A DNA stretch of 64,000 nucleotides, taken from assembly GCA_012934845.2 (NCBI GenBank), contig WNNJ02002961.1, positions 1-64,000 of the forward strand, read 5' to 3'. The stretch is from Pomphorhynchus laevis. Taxonomy: Eukaryota; Acanthocephala; Palaeacanthocephala; Echinorhynchida; Pomphorhynchidae. The notes under the pieces were generated by a model, which saw only the letters and a list, made by a program, of their open reading frames with translations, searched no databases and was not told the DNA's origin. Below, in pieces: positions 11,217-24,900 of the stretch; position 1 is the stretch's first letter, and the number at the start of each line of letters is the position of its first letter. The translations under genes were made by a program, and so were the position numbers.

Positions 11217-14200
11217 GTAATTTTTAAATTTATAGAATACATCGTTAGCTAATTATCATTCAAATTACTGTTGCTTTAACAAAATTACGTAAATAAATTA
11301 ACATATATTCAAATAATATTTTAGTTTTACAAATCGTATTAAATTTTTGGCATGCGCTTACAAATATTTGAATAAAGGCACAATTTCTAACTACTGACCT
11401 GCCCATTACTTACAGTGAGGTTAACACTAGTAGAAACAGATTTCTAGAAGTCACTTTTGTACATGTCATCATATCGCCGAGACTCCAATTGTAAGAGGTA
11501 AAATCATATAGAATACCTTAATTTTCAGTAATTACATTGAGTTATTTAAAAAAGAAAACTCTACAGTTATAAAATGAAACTGTTAAAAATATTACCCGGA
11601 AATTGAAAACTCGGATTCAATTCATGATTAGCTATTAGGGAAGGATATATTATTGAATAACAAGACATTTACAAGAAATTTTTAAATAAATTTATTTGCA
11701 AGATCCGAGTATAGGAATAAAATATTTTCTTTAAGTGACCAAAAATTATAAAACTCAATTTTTATAATTATACATTCTTAATTTAGCACTAAAAAATATA
11801 ATTTTGATTATTTAAGTGAATAATATTTATTTATATAAAATTAATAATTGTATTTAGATAAAAGATTAATTAATTAAATTAGATTAGTATTTTAGATGTT
11901 TTTATTCAATAAATTAAAATTAATTAATTTCTTTAATTTACTAATTAACTAATTAAAGGAAATTAATTTCTGTAGATAAAAGAAATCAATCGTTATGTAA
12001 CAGCTGTAGGAAAACTAGACAATTCGGAAACTATGTTGTAAAGAAAGTAAGACAAGCAAAATTGGCTCAAAAATACTAAATATTATAATTCTGAAATATT
12101 ATATAATTCAGATAATAACTTAAACCGCTGCAAAAACTTTAACTTAGAAATGTTTTAGACACTATGCACAAAGAATTTAAAAATACTTGCCTTATACAAG
12201 TATAAGGCAAGAAACATTTTATTTCTGTCTTGTTCAAGGCATAAAAATATAGAGTATTAAATCAGCTTATGATAAAGATACCTTTGATAAAGCAATTTAA
12301 TTTGTTTATAAAATTTGCAATAAAATGTATATATCAATATTTTCAATTAAAGGCATCGGATTTTATATTTTACATCAAATATTTCCTATAAAATAACATT
12401 TATAATTAAACTATGCAATTTGATTTACAAATATAAAATTAAATTATATAAATAAGCGTATTTTCTAACACCACTTTTCAGATTATCGTTTTCAAAATTT
12501 ATTTCACAAATTAAGGTTTTCACAAATAGATGCCTTACGTGTTTTATCGTTCAAGCATTTATTAAAATTTCAATTTAATACGATAACTAATTTCAACTTA
12601 ATATTATATTAAGTAATTTGAACAAAACCATTTGCTTGAGTAACATATTCTTTATAGTAAGTTCATACATAATTAAAATGTAAATAAAAAATTCATTTAT
12701 ATATAAAATATATTTTTTTAGCAATTTTAACTTTGTATCTGAGCGACTTTCTCATGCTAAGCATTTTAACTTCGACGTCAATCTATCACATATTCACTAT
12801 CTTATGCTATTTCATGCCTATTGTCGGAGCTATTATCGCAGATGCTTTCCTAGGCAGATACAAGTAAGCTTTTTTATTACTTTTTAACTAAATACGAGTA
12901 CATAAAATCGTCCTGTGTATTTACTAATTATTTAACATTTAATATTTAATTAAAGAATAATAATTTTTTATATTTATATTTAATGCATTTAATTTATAAT
13001 ATTTACTTACTGTTTTAAAATTTTTTACAAATGCTAACATAACGAGAATTCAAGAAATACATCAAAAGCTCCAATTTATTCAAATCTCAATTTTATATTT
13101 TAAAATAAAAATTATTATTTAAAAAATAATAATTTTATTATCAATATTAAAATTTTATGCAATCATATCTATTTAAAATGATATCATCACCTGATTGTTT
13201 ATAGTTACTTTAAACTTTACATTCAAGCTATTTTTGCAGTAGATACCAGGCATCGAAATACAATTATTTAAATAATAAATTAACAAAATATGAAAAATAT
13301 GTTATAATGAAGCTATTAATAATAACAAACCCATAAAATATTTCTTACATCCATATATAATCAGATTCATAGATGAATGTTATGAAATTTAACAAAATCA
13401 GTATTTTAGAGACATCTATATTCAGACAGATAAAAGTATTCCAATGGAAAGTAATAGTAGCCCAATTACAGCATACTTATGTTTGTTTTATGGAATATGA
13501 ATTTGTCCATATAAAATATATAAAGAATATAAAGATATAAAATATGTGTTCCGATATTTGTTGATATATGTATATTTAATTCTAATAATTTTTATTCAAT
13601 AAGTAAACAAATTTATCCAGGTAGCCTAATCCTTAATAAAACTAATTTTGATGATATGGCAGGTATATACCTATATATGATTATTAAAGTAACATTATTT
13701 AAAAGTATCATTAATATATCTCGTAAAGATGATATATTTAAATTTATAAGAAACATATTTTTGCATGATCATTCATACATACCCTATAATATTAAATATA
13801 TTATATTAAATAATGAAAATTTTAAGAATTGCTATAATATTTAATGATATTGGCTTTCTTCAAAATCATTAAACTAATTTAGTAGATGCATATTTTAAAC
13901 TACGTTATTATAAAAAATACAATCAAACAGAAAATAGTAAAATATACAAATCAACACAATAGTATTAAAAATAAATTTAAAATCTTAAGTGGCAAATTTT
14001 TATGGATAATAAATAATATACTTTGTATTAGAATAAGATACTAGATAGTTTTATCAGAGGAAATACATCATTAGCATGTATTTGGCCCTGCTGCTATGTT
14101 GGGTAGAGGAGTTAGGGGCCGAAACCTGATAGCATAGCAGTTCCTCCTGATGACCTCTAATTCTTATTCTGATACAACGTCTGTTGTATTAGAATTCAAA

Positions 14201-17200
14201 AATGACTTTTGCTATGTTGGACCGAGGAATCAGGGCTGAAATCTGATAGCATTGCAGTTCCTCCTGATGACCTCTAATCCTTATTCTAACATATCGTAAT
14301 TTATTTATTAGTCCATTCATAAAAATTGACTTTTATTTTAAATTTCAATTTTAAATTTTAAATAACAATTATTAATTATTTATAATTTAATTATTAATTA
14401 TTTAATTTTTTTTAATTTTAAATAATATAAAATACGTAGACTCAGTTAACTGATCTGATTAATTAGATATTAATGAATTATTTTTCATTTAGAACTATTC
14501 TATATCTGTCATTTGCTTATATATGTGGATTAATACTTCTAACAGTTTCTTCTATTCCCCACGTTGGCAAACGCAATAGGTTTGTATTGAAACAGATTTT
14601 ATTCCTTATATAAATTCTGTTACTTTAAACTTTATTAAGTGGACTTGCAGTTATTTCACTAATTCTAATTGCGATTGGTACTGGAGGAATTAAGCCGTGT
14701 GTTTCCAGTTTCGGTGCTGATCAACTACTTAAATCAAGTGTAAGACCCTATTTTATATTGATATCTTTAAATTTAACCTGCTATGTTACAAATCCAACTT
14801 TATTTATACAAACAAATATTGTTAGCTCCTTTAATATTGATAAATTTATTTTGGCCACGTTACAGTTTATTTTTAAGATATGACCCTGAACATTTATTTT
14901 TCAAACGTATTTGTTAAAATGTTCTAACGAACACAATTTTGCACTTAAATTTTGTATCAATAAATATTGATGTTTGTAAAAAATCATAGCAAATAGCAAA
15001 TACAAATAACCTACGAAAAAGCAATTAAAGATAACGAAACTGCATTTAATACAAAGCGATTCAGAATAAAATTATACATCTGCTTGACAGATTGTTTACT
15101 TAAATTAACAAATTAATAAATTTGTTCAGTTTATACTTATCCTGATGTTGAGTTGTAGATGCAGTGCACGGACGAGACGTGTCTATCCACTTAAACTGAG
15201 GTCTGTCTCTGGGTCCCTAAAAATAAAGACATCTGGAAAACTTCACAATAAAGGCTACCAGTAGACATCCACAAAACGTGGCATAGACACATATACTGAC
15301 TTCTTTCAACGTAGATGAGCAGCAATTTTACTCTAAGATTCTTGCAACTGACTAAACTTCGAACTATATCTCTAAAGCTGAAGCCGTACACACTACAAAG
15401 AAACCTCGTTTAGATCACCTCTACTGGATATCTAGAAATTTCGATCCTGACCTTAAGTTTATGCCCGTAAGTGAGGATAAGTAAGAAGACTGAGCGATAA
15501 ATTTAAAGCGTCGTCTGAGGTCTTAACTTTCTTTTTACCACAACTGGTATGCGCAATGAACTCATTAAGAGTTAACTGCACAGATCCGTCTCTAAATATC
15601 TTTATTATTCCTACCATCACTTGAGATAAAGACGTATAAGTACTTGAAATTTTACACTTCGGGTAGGATCTTATCACTAATTTGTATTAACGGTGCTACC
15701 TTATTCCGAGTAGAGCACATTAAGTTTTGGATTTGCAAACTTCTATACCGGACACTTGACATCCCACGTAGATCGATCCGGCAAGCATTGTACGTCATCA
15801 GTATTGGAGAGAAACAAGACAAGACATCTGCGAAGAGCAAAGATGATATCCTGATGGGATTAAATTGAAGACTAAACTCAGAAAAAGCGCCCCGTATCGA
15901 AATTTCATCTAAGCAAACAAGAAACAAAAGTGAAGACAATGGACAGCCCTGACAGAGCAAACATCACCAGGAAACGACTCATACTTCCTGACTAAAACAC
16001 TAACACAACTCGTACTTAGTTCGTACAAAGACGCCAGAGCTACACGGAGGTAATGCGAACTTTGTACTCCTTAAATACCCTCTACAGCCTATATTTGATA
16101 CCCAGTCGAACGCCTCATTCAAATCCACAAAGCACATGTCAACTGTTTGAGCGTATTCACATGGGCGTTCGAGAATAGTTGAAAGATTGAAGAGCTGATT
16201 CGTAGTTCCTCGAACAGAACGAAAGTTATATTGCTCCTCATGATACTGTCCTTCGACTAACCGTCGCATCCTTGACTTATGGATTTTGGCAAATAGCTTA
16301 CCAAATAGGGTAATAAAAGTAATGTCGCTATAATTTGAACATTCTTTTCGATTTCATTTCCTCTAGATCGGAACTATCACTCCAGTTTACCGACTTCCAT
16401 GAACCCTGTCTGAATTCAGTGCTACGTTAAAGAGTTATCCACTTAATAGCTTCAAAGTCAAGAGCCTTAAAAATATCTGATCGAATCGTATCAATCCCTG
16501 CAGATTCTTCATTACGAAGTTTGTGAGCAACAGTAACAGCCTCTGTCAAGGTAATGGCATACTCAATTAAGTTCGAAAATTCGTTTTTCACAACAGAAGA
16601 CACTCATCCGTATTAAGATACCTCTAAAATGCTCGTTCCAACGACTAAAATATCTTCAATATCGGTTAGCATATACCCAAGATGTCTAAAATAGTCTGAG
16701 TAGATTTCTGCTTTCCAACACAGAGGGCCTTGCTCGTTCTCCAAGACATCTTAGAAGCTTATAAATAATCAAGTTCGAGACGCTTACCACCCTTCACCCA
16801 AGTCGCTTTCTTTGACACAGCAACTGCTAGAGCTGCAGTTCTCTTGGCACATCGATACATGTTTACAACCATAGTTATCTGTGGTTATCAGACAAAGTTG
16901 CCTTATAAACTAATTTCTTCAGTTGAACGACAGCTCTTACTACTGTTGCCCCGTAAGCAATTTTATAATTACCTCCATGACAGGCATCACAATCTTTAAA
17001 GTCGCTTTGTCAAGCAACGTTTTGAACATCGCTCATTCTTGTTCGATATAATCCAGTAATTGGGCTAAGTCAGCCCATATATAGTTAGTAAAGACTTTCC
17101 TTACGTAAGCATCTTCTAGATGTTCCCAACAAACCCTAGCACTACTCTTAGGTTTTCATGGCTGTCTAGTAGCCTACTTTGCCAGCGAATCTTACTAATT

Positions 17201-19765
17201 ACAAGGTAGATGATGGCTGACAATTCAGCAACTCTCTTTACATTTGTGTTCAGAACATATCCTCGCAAATTAGACGAAACGATTGCTAAATTAATCATTG
17301 ATCATTGACTAAGAGTATCCTGATGTCATGTGCATCGGTGGATCTCTTTAGGCTCGAACGTGTTGTTGGTTATTGACAAATTGTCACAAGTAAAGAAATG
17401 CAACAACTCAAAACCAATTGCGTTTGGATCAGGGATTTCGTTCCTCCCTACCACTTCCTTCCAGGTACTGCAGTCATTACCAACATTAGATTAAAGTCGC
17501 CTAATAAAATGAGAGAATCACCGTGCATAAAGGCTGGACAAAGATGAATAAACTAATTAATTATAAAACCAATTAATGATAAAATTGTATGTCGAAACGC
17601 TAATAATCACTTGTAATTTTAGAATAGCGATGAAGCTTATTGAGATAATATCGATTCGGCTACTGTGGTATATATATAATAGTAGTGGGCGGATGTACTG
17701 GGTAGACACGGCCCAGGATTTCTTTCGAGATACGGCATTTATACAAAATAATGTTGCTTGTTAGACTGGACTTTGACTCACGACTTTCAGTCAACATGTC
17801 ACTTCTAGACGACCAATGAGTACCCGGCAACACTCATCAGTAGAATGAAGTACTGACTGGTCGTTTCGGTTGACTGTGTGACATTGTGAATAAAGGCGTT
17901 TCCAACACTTTGCTCAATTGTCTGAGGCTTATGCTCTTTACCAGATCGAATTGCTGTGCGATCCATCCTTAAACACTAGCTAGAGGTTGTTGCTGAATTG
18001 TCGCTGCACTCGTTGAATCCTTAATGGATGCGGCATGTATAACAGTAATGCACGGATGTGCTGAGTAGACAGGTGCACGGATGTGCAGAGTAAACAAGTC
18101 GTGAATCAAAGTCCAGTCTAACAAGCAACACTATTTTGTATATATAACGTACCCTTACCACTTTATCCGACTGACGATGACGGATGGGTGGTTGGAAACG
18201 TCTCGGAGTGATACCGTAGACTGATATAACCGATGATCGAATTCCAGTTATTTATCAGCAAATATGGATTAAAAATCAATCGTAGCCAACTTTGCATTCT
18301 GGACCATAGTTTCAAGCGATTTAATTGAGTGATACATTAAACTGATGAAGCATATGATCAAAGTCCAGTTATTTAGCATCAAAAATGAATTAAAAATCAA
18401 ACATAGCCAGTATGGCTCCTGGACCACAGTTTTAAGCAGTTTTTTCGCAATAACAATATATATAAATGTAGGTGTTTGAATCGAGCATATTCTTAAGCCT
18501 GTAAACTCTTGTCACTCCTAGAGGGTCATGTGATATCTGGCAGCCATCGTCAGTAAGATAAACTATCACACGCCGTTTCGGCTGGCTCTGTTACATTGTG
18601 AAAATGCATTTTTGACATCTAGCTTAAATTGTTTGTGGCGTTAGCACTTAAATCCTAAAATTTGCATGCAAACCATCATTAACAACCAGAGGATCAAACT
18701 TTCGGATGCTTAACTGTAAGAAACCGAGATTGAGTGGATCAATTCTTTCAATGTAATCTTAAGAATTTCGTTTGAATCGGAATTGCTCGAGATTGCGAAT
18801 AGCAATTCTTTTCACATGTTTAAGAAGGTGTTTGAATCGAGCATATTCGGAAATGCATTTTTACAATGTTACAGAGGCAGCTGAAACGGCATGTGATAGT
18901 TTACCTCACTGATAATGGCTGCCGGCTATCACATGACCGTCTAGGAGTGACGAGAGTTTGCATGCTGAAGAATATGCTCGATTCAAACACCTACCTAAAC
19001 ATATGGTAATAATTTTTGAGAAACACCAGGAGAAAAAATGTGTAGAAATGTTTTTCCAATATATAAGCAATACTTTTATATATAATCATAATGATTTAAG
19101 CTATCCTGTGGAAGAATGGAGTGTTTACACAAGAATTAAAAACAATCAATTCTTGACCACAAATACATGTGAGAGTTGGAATAGTAGTGCTTCAACTGAC
19201 TTCCCAAGAAATAGTCCTGATCTTGTCACTGTTATAATGTATTTAAGAACAGTTGAAGTAATTACCAAAATGAAAATTAATGAAAAATTGCAAAGTTCGG
19301 TAATGGGTGAAGTAAGAAGAAGAAACAAACAGAAAGAAAGTACACTTATATTAGAAATCTTTACGCCAAAGAAGAATCTTTTTCAACCAGAAAAATGTTA
19401 CAAATGTTAGCATCTGCATACAAATACACGCTTAATTAAATATTTATTAATTTGATCTTTTTATTTTTTACTGTTTAAATTTTTTAAAATAAGTGTTAAT
19501 AAAATTTGCGCAAATTGCGCCTTTGGCGCAATTTGCGCTTCAGCATATATATATATATATATATACACTTATATTAGAAATCTTTACGCCAAAGAAGAAT
19601 CTTTTTCAACCAGAAAAATGTTACAAATGTTAGCATCTGCATACAAATACACGCTTAATTAAATATTTATTAATTTGATCTTTTTATTTTTTACTGTTTA
19701 AATTTTTTAAAATAAGTGTTAATAAAATTTGCGCAAATTGCGCCTTTGGCGCAATTTGCGCTTCA

Positions 19766-19847
<82 letters not shown>

Positions 19848-21365
19848 GGTTTAATTCAACCGGGACTGTCTATTACACCTATCTGCTTCTCTCTCTATAT
19901 AGAGAATTTCATGCTTCTACACTGCAAAACGGCTTACCGTTTCGGCTTTGAGAAGCCTCATCAGTTGCAGCAATACAGTGTATACACATGAAAAACATAC
20001 TATATATAGATTAAAGCAGAAAGAATTTACTATATGCTAATTGCAAGAAGTAGCTTGCGCTTTCGAAGTCAATGCAATGCAGTAAATTCTTATCAGTGTA
20101 ATAGACATCAGCTGGATCACTAAATGACCAATATAATAAATTACAAAGGAAATTATATATGTATATATCGTGGCTAAACCGAGCTCTAAGGTCATTTTAA
20201 GACTAACAAATATTTTCAGGTAAATCTTGTAACCAGATATAATACCTGGTTACAGCATTTACCTGAATATATTGGGGTTCCGACACTGCTTAAATGACTT
20301 AGTCTTGCGATCTTTACCAGATCGAATTGATGTTCGTACCATCATTTAACACTAGGCAGAGGATGTTGCTGAATTGTCGCTGCACTCGTTGGATCCATAA
20401 TTGATAAAGCATGTATATTGGTAGTGCACGGATGTACATAGTAAACAACGATCTAGGAGTACAACGATCCTGAATACAAAAGGTAGAAGCAGGAAAAGCA
20501 GTAGTTAGTTTTTCTTATTTATTACGTTTTGGCTTAACGCCTTCGTCAGAAAAAGTACAAGCCTATATGTAGCTTATATATAGCTTATATATATACTAAA
20601 TGATGTTGGTTGATATATACAATTTTATATCTGACTGTGTTAAACTGTACTCCGGGAGCTAATAAGCTTCACATTCATAATTGGAGATGTTGTCAAAAAC
20701 CGGAGTTTGATTACAAGTAGAGCAGACTTCCTTATCACGCCTAGACGAGCTGATGGTAGCCGGCAGCACTTATCAGGGCTGACGGCTACTATATATAATT
20801 TTATATCTGAATTGGTTAAACTATGTTCCGGGAGCGAATAAGCTTCAGCTTCATTATTGTAGATTTTGCCAAAAACCGGAATTCGATTACAAGTAGATCA
20901 GACTTCTTTATCACTCCTAGACGAGCTGATGGTAGGCAATATCACTAATCAGTAGGGTGAACTATCATCAGTCGTTTCAGCTGCCTAGTGACATATTAAA
21001 TAGGCATTTCCGAGAATTTGTTAACGTAGTTGCATGAACCTTGCATCTTTAAACTAACCATGTGCTTTACGGACCATCCTAATTTTATACGGCACAAATT
21101 TTACTTGCTGTCGTTGCTTGCTTTCTTACAGGATCCTTTGAAGGATACATTTTAATAATTTTATATCTGAATGGATTAAATTCTGCTCCGGGAGATAATA
21201 ACTTTCAGTTTCATAATTGTAGATGTTGCCAAAAACCGGAAATCGATTATAAGTAGAGCAGACTTCTTTATCACTCCTAGACAAGCTTATTGTTAGCGGG
21301 CAGCACTCATCAGTAGGGTGAACTACCATCAGTCGTTTCGGCTGCCTCGTGATATATATCACAAA

Positions 21366-21453
<88 letters not shown>

Positions 21454-21875
21454 ATTGCGAAAAATCGCTTGAAACTGTGGTCCAGGAGCCAAAGCTGGCT
21501 ACGATTGATTTTTAATCCATATTTGCTGCTAAATAACTGGACTTCGATCATCAGCTCCATCAGTCTAATGTATCACTCCAAGACGATCCTAACCACCCAG
21601 CAGTCATCGTCAGTCGGATGAAGTGGTTAGGGTACGTTTCGACTGCTTTTGTGATAACTATAAAGACACCAGCAATTCCTCACGATGCTAAACAAAGCTC
21701 AGGTGCAGAAGCGTTTTTACTGGCTTGTTGTGTGTGGACCTTTTAGTTATTCTTTATATAAGGCACAAATGCGTATCCGTTGATTACGAGGACACTGAAT
21801 TTCTCACAGGATTCCTGAAGGAATGCGTCATTTTATAAATTGTTATTGCGAAAAATCGCTTGAAATATATATATT

Positions 21876-21962
<87 letters not shown>

Positions 21963-24900
21963 TAGTTGCTAGGTCACACGAGGTGACTTTCGCATTGAAA
22001 ACCAGCTACAGAATCCTTCCTTCATGATATCCAATTCCATACACCCTGACTACTAACGGCGCCATTGCCACAGTTGTTTTCGTTTCGCCCGCTTTTTGCC
22101 ATATGTTGGTTGCCCCGGGCTCGTCAGAAGGCTGACTACCAACTCTTCGCCTTTTGAAATTTGATTTATTTGAGATTCGAGCTGTCGCTCTCCGTACTTG
22201 GCTTGCGCTCTTGACTGCTAGGCTACGAATCCAGGATTACCAGATTTCACACAGTATATGAAACCTTCCATCATGATCTCCAGAAACTGCATTGTCCGAG
22301 ATGCTCTCTGGCATGCTTGTTATAGATTGTATCGTATGGGATCATGAAGATCGATTGAAATCGGGACTGGTGATTTTTTGATGGATGCTTATTTATGTAT
22401 TGAATAGTTGCTAGGTCACACGAGGTGACTTTCGCATTGAAAACCAGCTACAGAATCCTTCCTTCATGATATCCAATTCCATACACCCTTACTACTAACG
22501 GCGCTATTGCCACATCCGTTTTCGTTTCGCCCGCTCTTTGCCACATGTTGGTAGCCCCGGGCTCGTCAGAAGGCTGACTACCAACTCTTCGCCTTTTAAA
22601 ATTTGACTTATCCGAGATTCGAGCTGTAGCTCTCCGTACTTGGCTTGCGCTCTTAACTGCTAGGCTACGAATCCAGGATTACCAGATTTCACACAGTATA
22701 TGAAACCTTCCATCATGATCTCCAGAAACTGCATTGTCCGAGACGCTCTTTGGCATGCTTGTTATTGTATCGTATGGGATCATGAAGATCGATTGGAATC
22801 GGAACTGGTGATCCTTTGATGGATGCTTATTTATGTATTGAATAGTTGCTAGGTTACACGAGGTGACTTTCGCATTGTAAACCAGCTACAGAATCCTTCC
22901 TTCATGATATCCAATTCCATACACCCTGACTACTAACGGCGTAGGCTGTATTGAATTGGATATCATGAAGGAAAGATTCTGTAGCTGGTTTTCAATGCGA
23001 AAGTCACCTCGTGTGACCTAGCAACTATTCAATACATAAATAAGCATCCATCAAAGGATCACCAGTCCTGATTTCAATCGATCTTCATGATCCCATACGA
23101 TACTATATATATATTTTTTTATATTTATATATTTATATATATTTGCAGTTTGCCCCCGGATCGCCGATTTTTGGCCACATCTACAATTGTGAAACTGAAG
23201 TTTAGTAGCTCTCGAAGCACAGTTTAACACAATCCAAAAAAATATAAAAATCTAATCACCAACGTGATTTTGTGAGAAAGCAAGTAACAACAACGATTAA
23301 AATTCTGCCGAATAAAATTGGGATTATCCGGAAGGCACGTTGTCAGTTTAAATTGACTAGGCCTATGCTATCGCGTTAGCAAGTTCTCAGAGATGCCTTT
23401 TAAACATATCACAAGGCAGCCGAAACGACTGATGGTAGTTCACCCTACTGATTAGTGTGGTTGGCTACCATCAGCTCGTCTAGAAGTGATAAAGGTGTCT
23501 GCTCTGCATGTAATCGAACTTCGGCATTTGGCAACATCTTGGAGTGTGAATTTAAAGCCTTTTAGTTCCTGGACCCCAGTTTTACACATCTTGATGCCAA
23601 ATTATAAAAACGTATCCTTTAAAAGCATCCTGTGAGAAAGCTAGCAATGATAGCAATTAAAATTCCTGTCGAATAAAATTGGGATGACCCGGAAAGCATC
23701 CTAATATTGTATATTAGTACAATATTGTACTAATATATGTACTAATATTGTATATTAGTACAATATATTTATTGTACTACACAATTTATGATAAGCATGC
23801 CAAAGAGCATCTCGGAAATTCAGTTTCTGGAGATCATGATGAGCCCAAGAAAACGAGCGAAACGAAAACAATTATGTCAATAGTTCCGTTAGTATTCAAG
23901 GTTTATGGAATTTGATATCGTGAAGGATAGATTCTGTAGCTGGTTTTCAATTCGATAGTTAACTTGTGTGACTTATTATTGTGTAAATTATTCGTATAAT
24001 TTTCAATGTTGTTTCATTTTGAATTTAGATTGATAAAATGTTTTTTATATGATATAAAAATTATATTTTAAATAAATAAAAATTTCGAACTTAACATTAA
24101 ATTTTAATTTAAATGTTAAATAGTATTTCACATTTGTTACTTTTGATAATTCAGTTTTTTTCGAAAATTCATCACAGTATTTTACATTACATAAAAAGAA
24201 AAAACAAAATTATTTATAGAATTCGACTAGTTATCAAAATTTTCCAAAGTGCATTTATTAATCGATTTAATAATTTGTTTATTTGGCAGGAAACATCAAT
24301 GCAAAAGTTCTTCAGTATATTTTACATGTCAATAAACGCTGGTAGTTTTTTGTCAACAATAATTACTCCATTAGCAAAATGTAAGTTTCTTCGTACCTAT
24401 TGAATTCGCTTTTTTAAATTGAAGTATTTTCTCGCTATTAATAGATAAAATTATTGATTTACTTATTAATTTTATCAATATAATTATTGTTCTTAATATT
24501 TATTTACCAACAATTTTCTTTTCATCTATTTCCGTGAATTTCAAAACTAGTTATGACTTGGTAAACTACTTTTACCATAAACTTAGTGATCAATTAGTGA
24601 TTAATTTATGGGCAATAATATTTTCAACGCTTATCATTAATTACAATCTGAACCATATATAATGTACACTATAAATGGGGAACCAGCGGCCTCCTGGGCC
24701 AACCAGTGCGGCCTCTGATTTAAATAGTAATTCCTAGTTTTAAACATCTTTTGTTGGTCATTAATAAAAGCAATTGGTAAGGGTGCACTAAACTCAATGT
24801 TTTTTTAAGCGGTTTTAAAAATCGATTTTTGACTTAAAAGATCGGAAATGATTTGATAAGGTGACGTTGTGACTTTTTTAAATTAGCCTTTTTAAAATTT

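Larger units (their letters stand above)
13320..14460 (+). mobile_element. Penelope-like element, copy 2 (decayed)
   Basis: A shorter, more eroded PLE inside intron 2. RT traces include [12 protein letters not shown] at about 13,650 and [18 protein letters not shown] at about 13,738-13,790, the same thumb block as copy 1. After the coding trace the 3' tail is present twice in tandem (14,030-14,190 and 14,195-14,290), followed by the shared AT-rich end to about 14,460. Several frame breaks; dead. Confidence 0.75.
20619..21357 (-). repeat. Family B tandem array
   Basis: Units begin at TAATTTTATATCTGA near 20,619 (shortened), 20,796 and 21,157, the last two about 361 bases apart. Each contains CGGGAG, CCAAAAACCGG, AAGTAGA-CAGACTTC and the hammerhead-like core near its right side. 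Confidence 0.75.
21959..23105 (-). repeat. Family E tandem array of about 440 bp, inverted at right
   Basis: Units start at TGAATAGTTGCTAGGT near 21,959, 22,400 and 22,839 (spacing about 440). The third stops near 22,940, after which the sequence turns round: from about 22,952 to 23,103 the same unit runs in the opposite direction. Each full unit carries a hammerhead motif on the minus strand. Size, tandem layout and ribozyme content match animal retrozymes. Confidence 0.85.

Noticed and set aside
19716-21621. Frames with long Ile-Tyr runs
   Set aside because: They are translations of (TA)n microsatellites on both strands.
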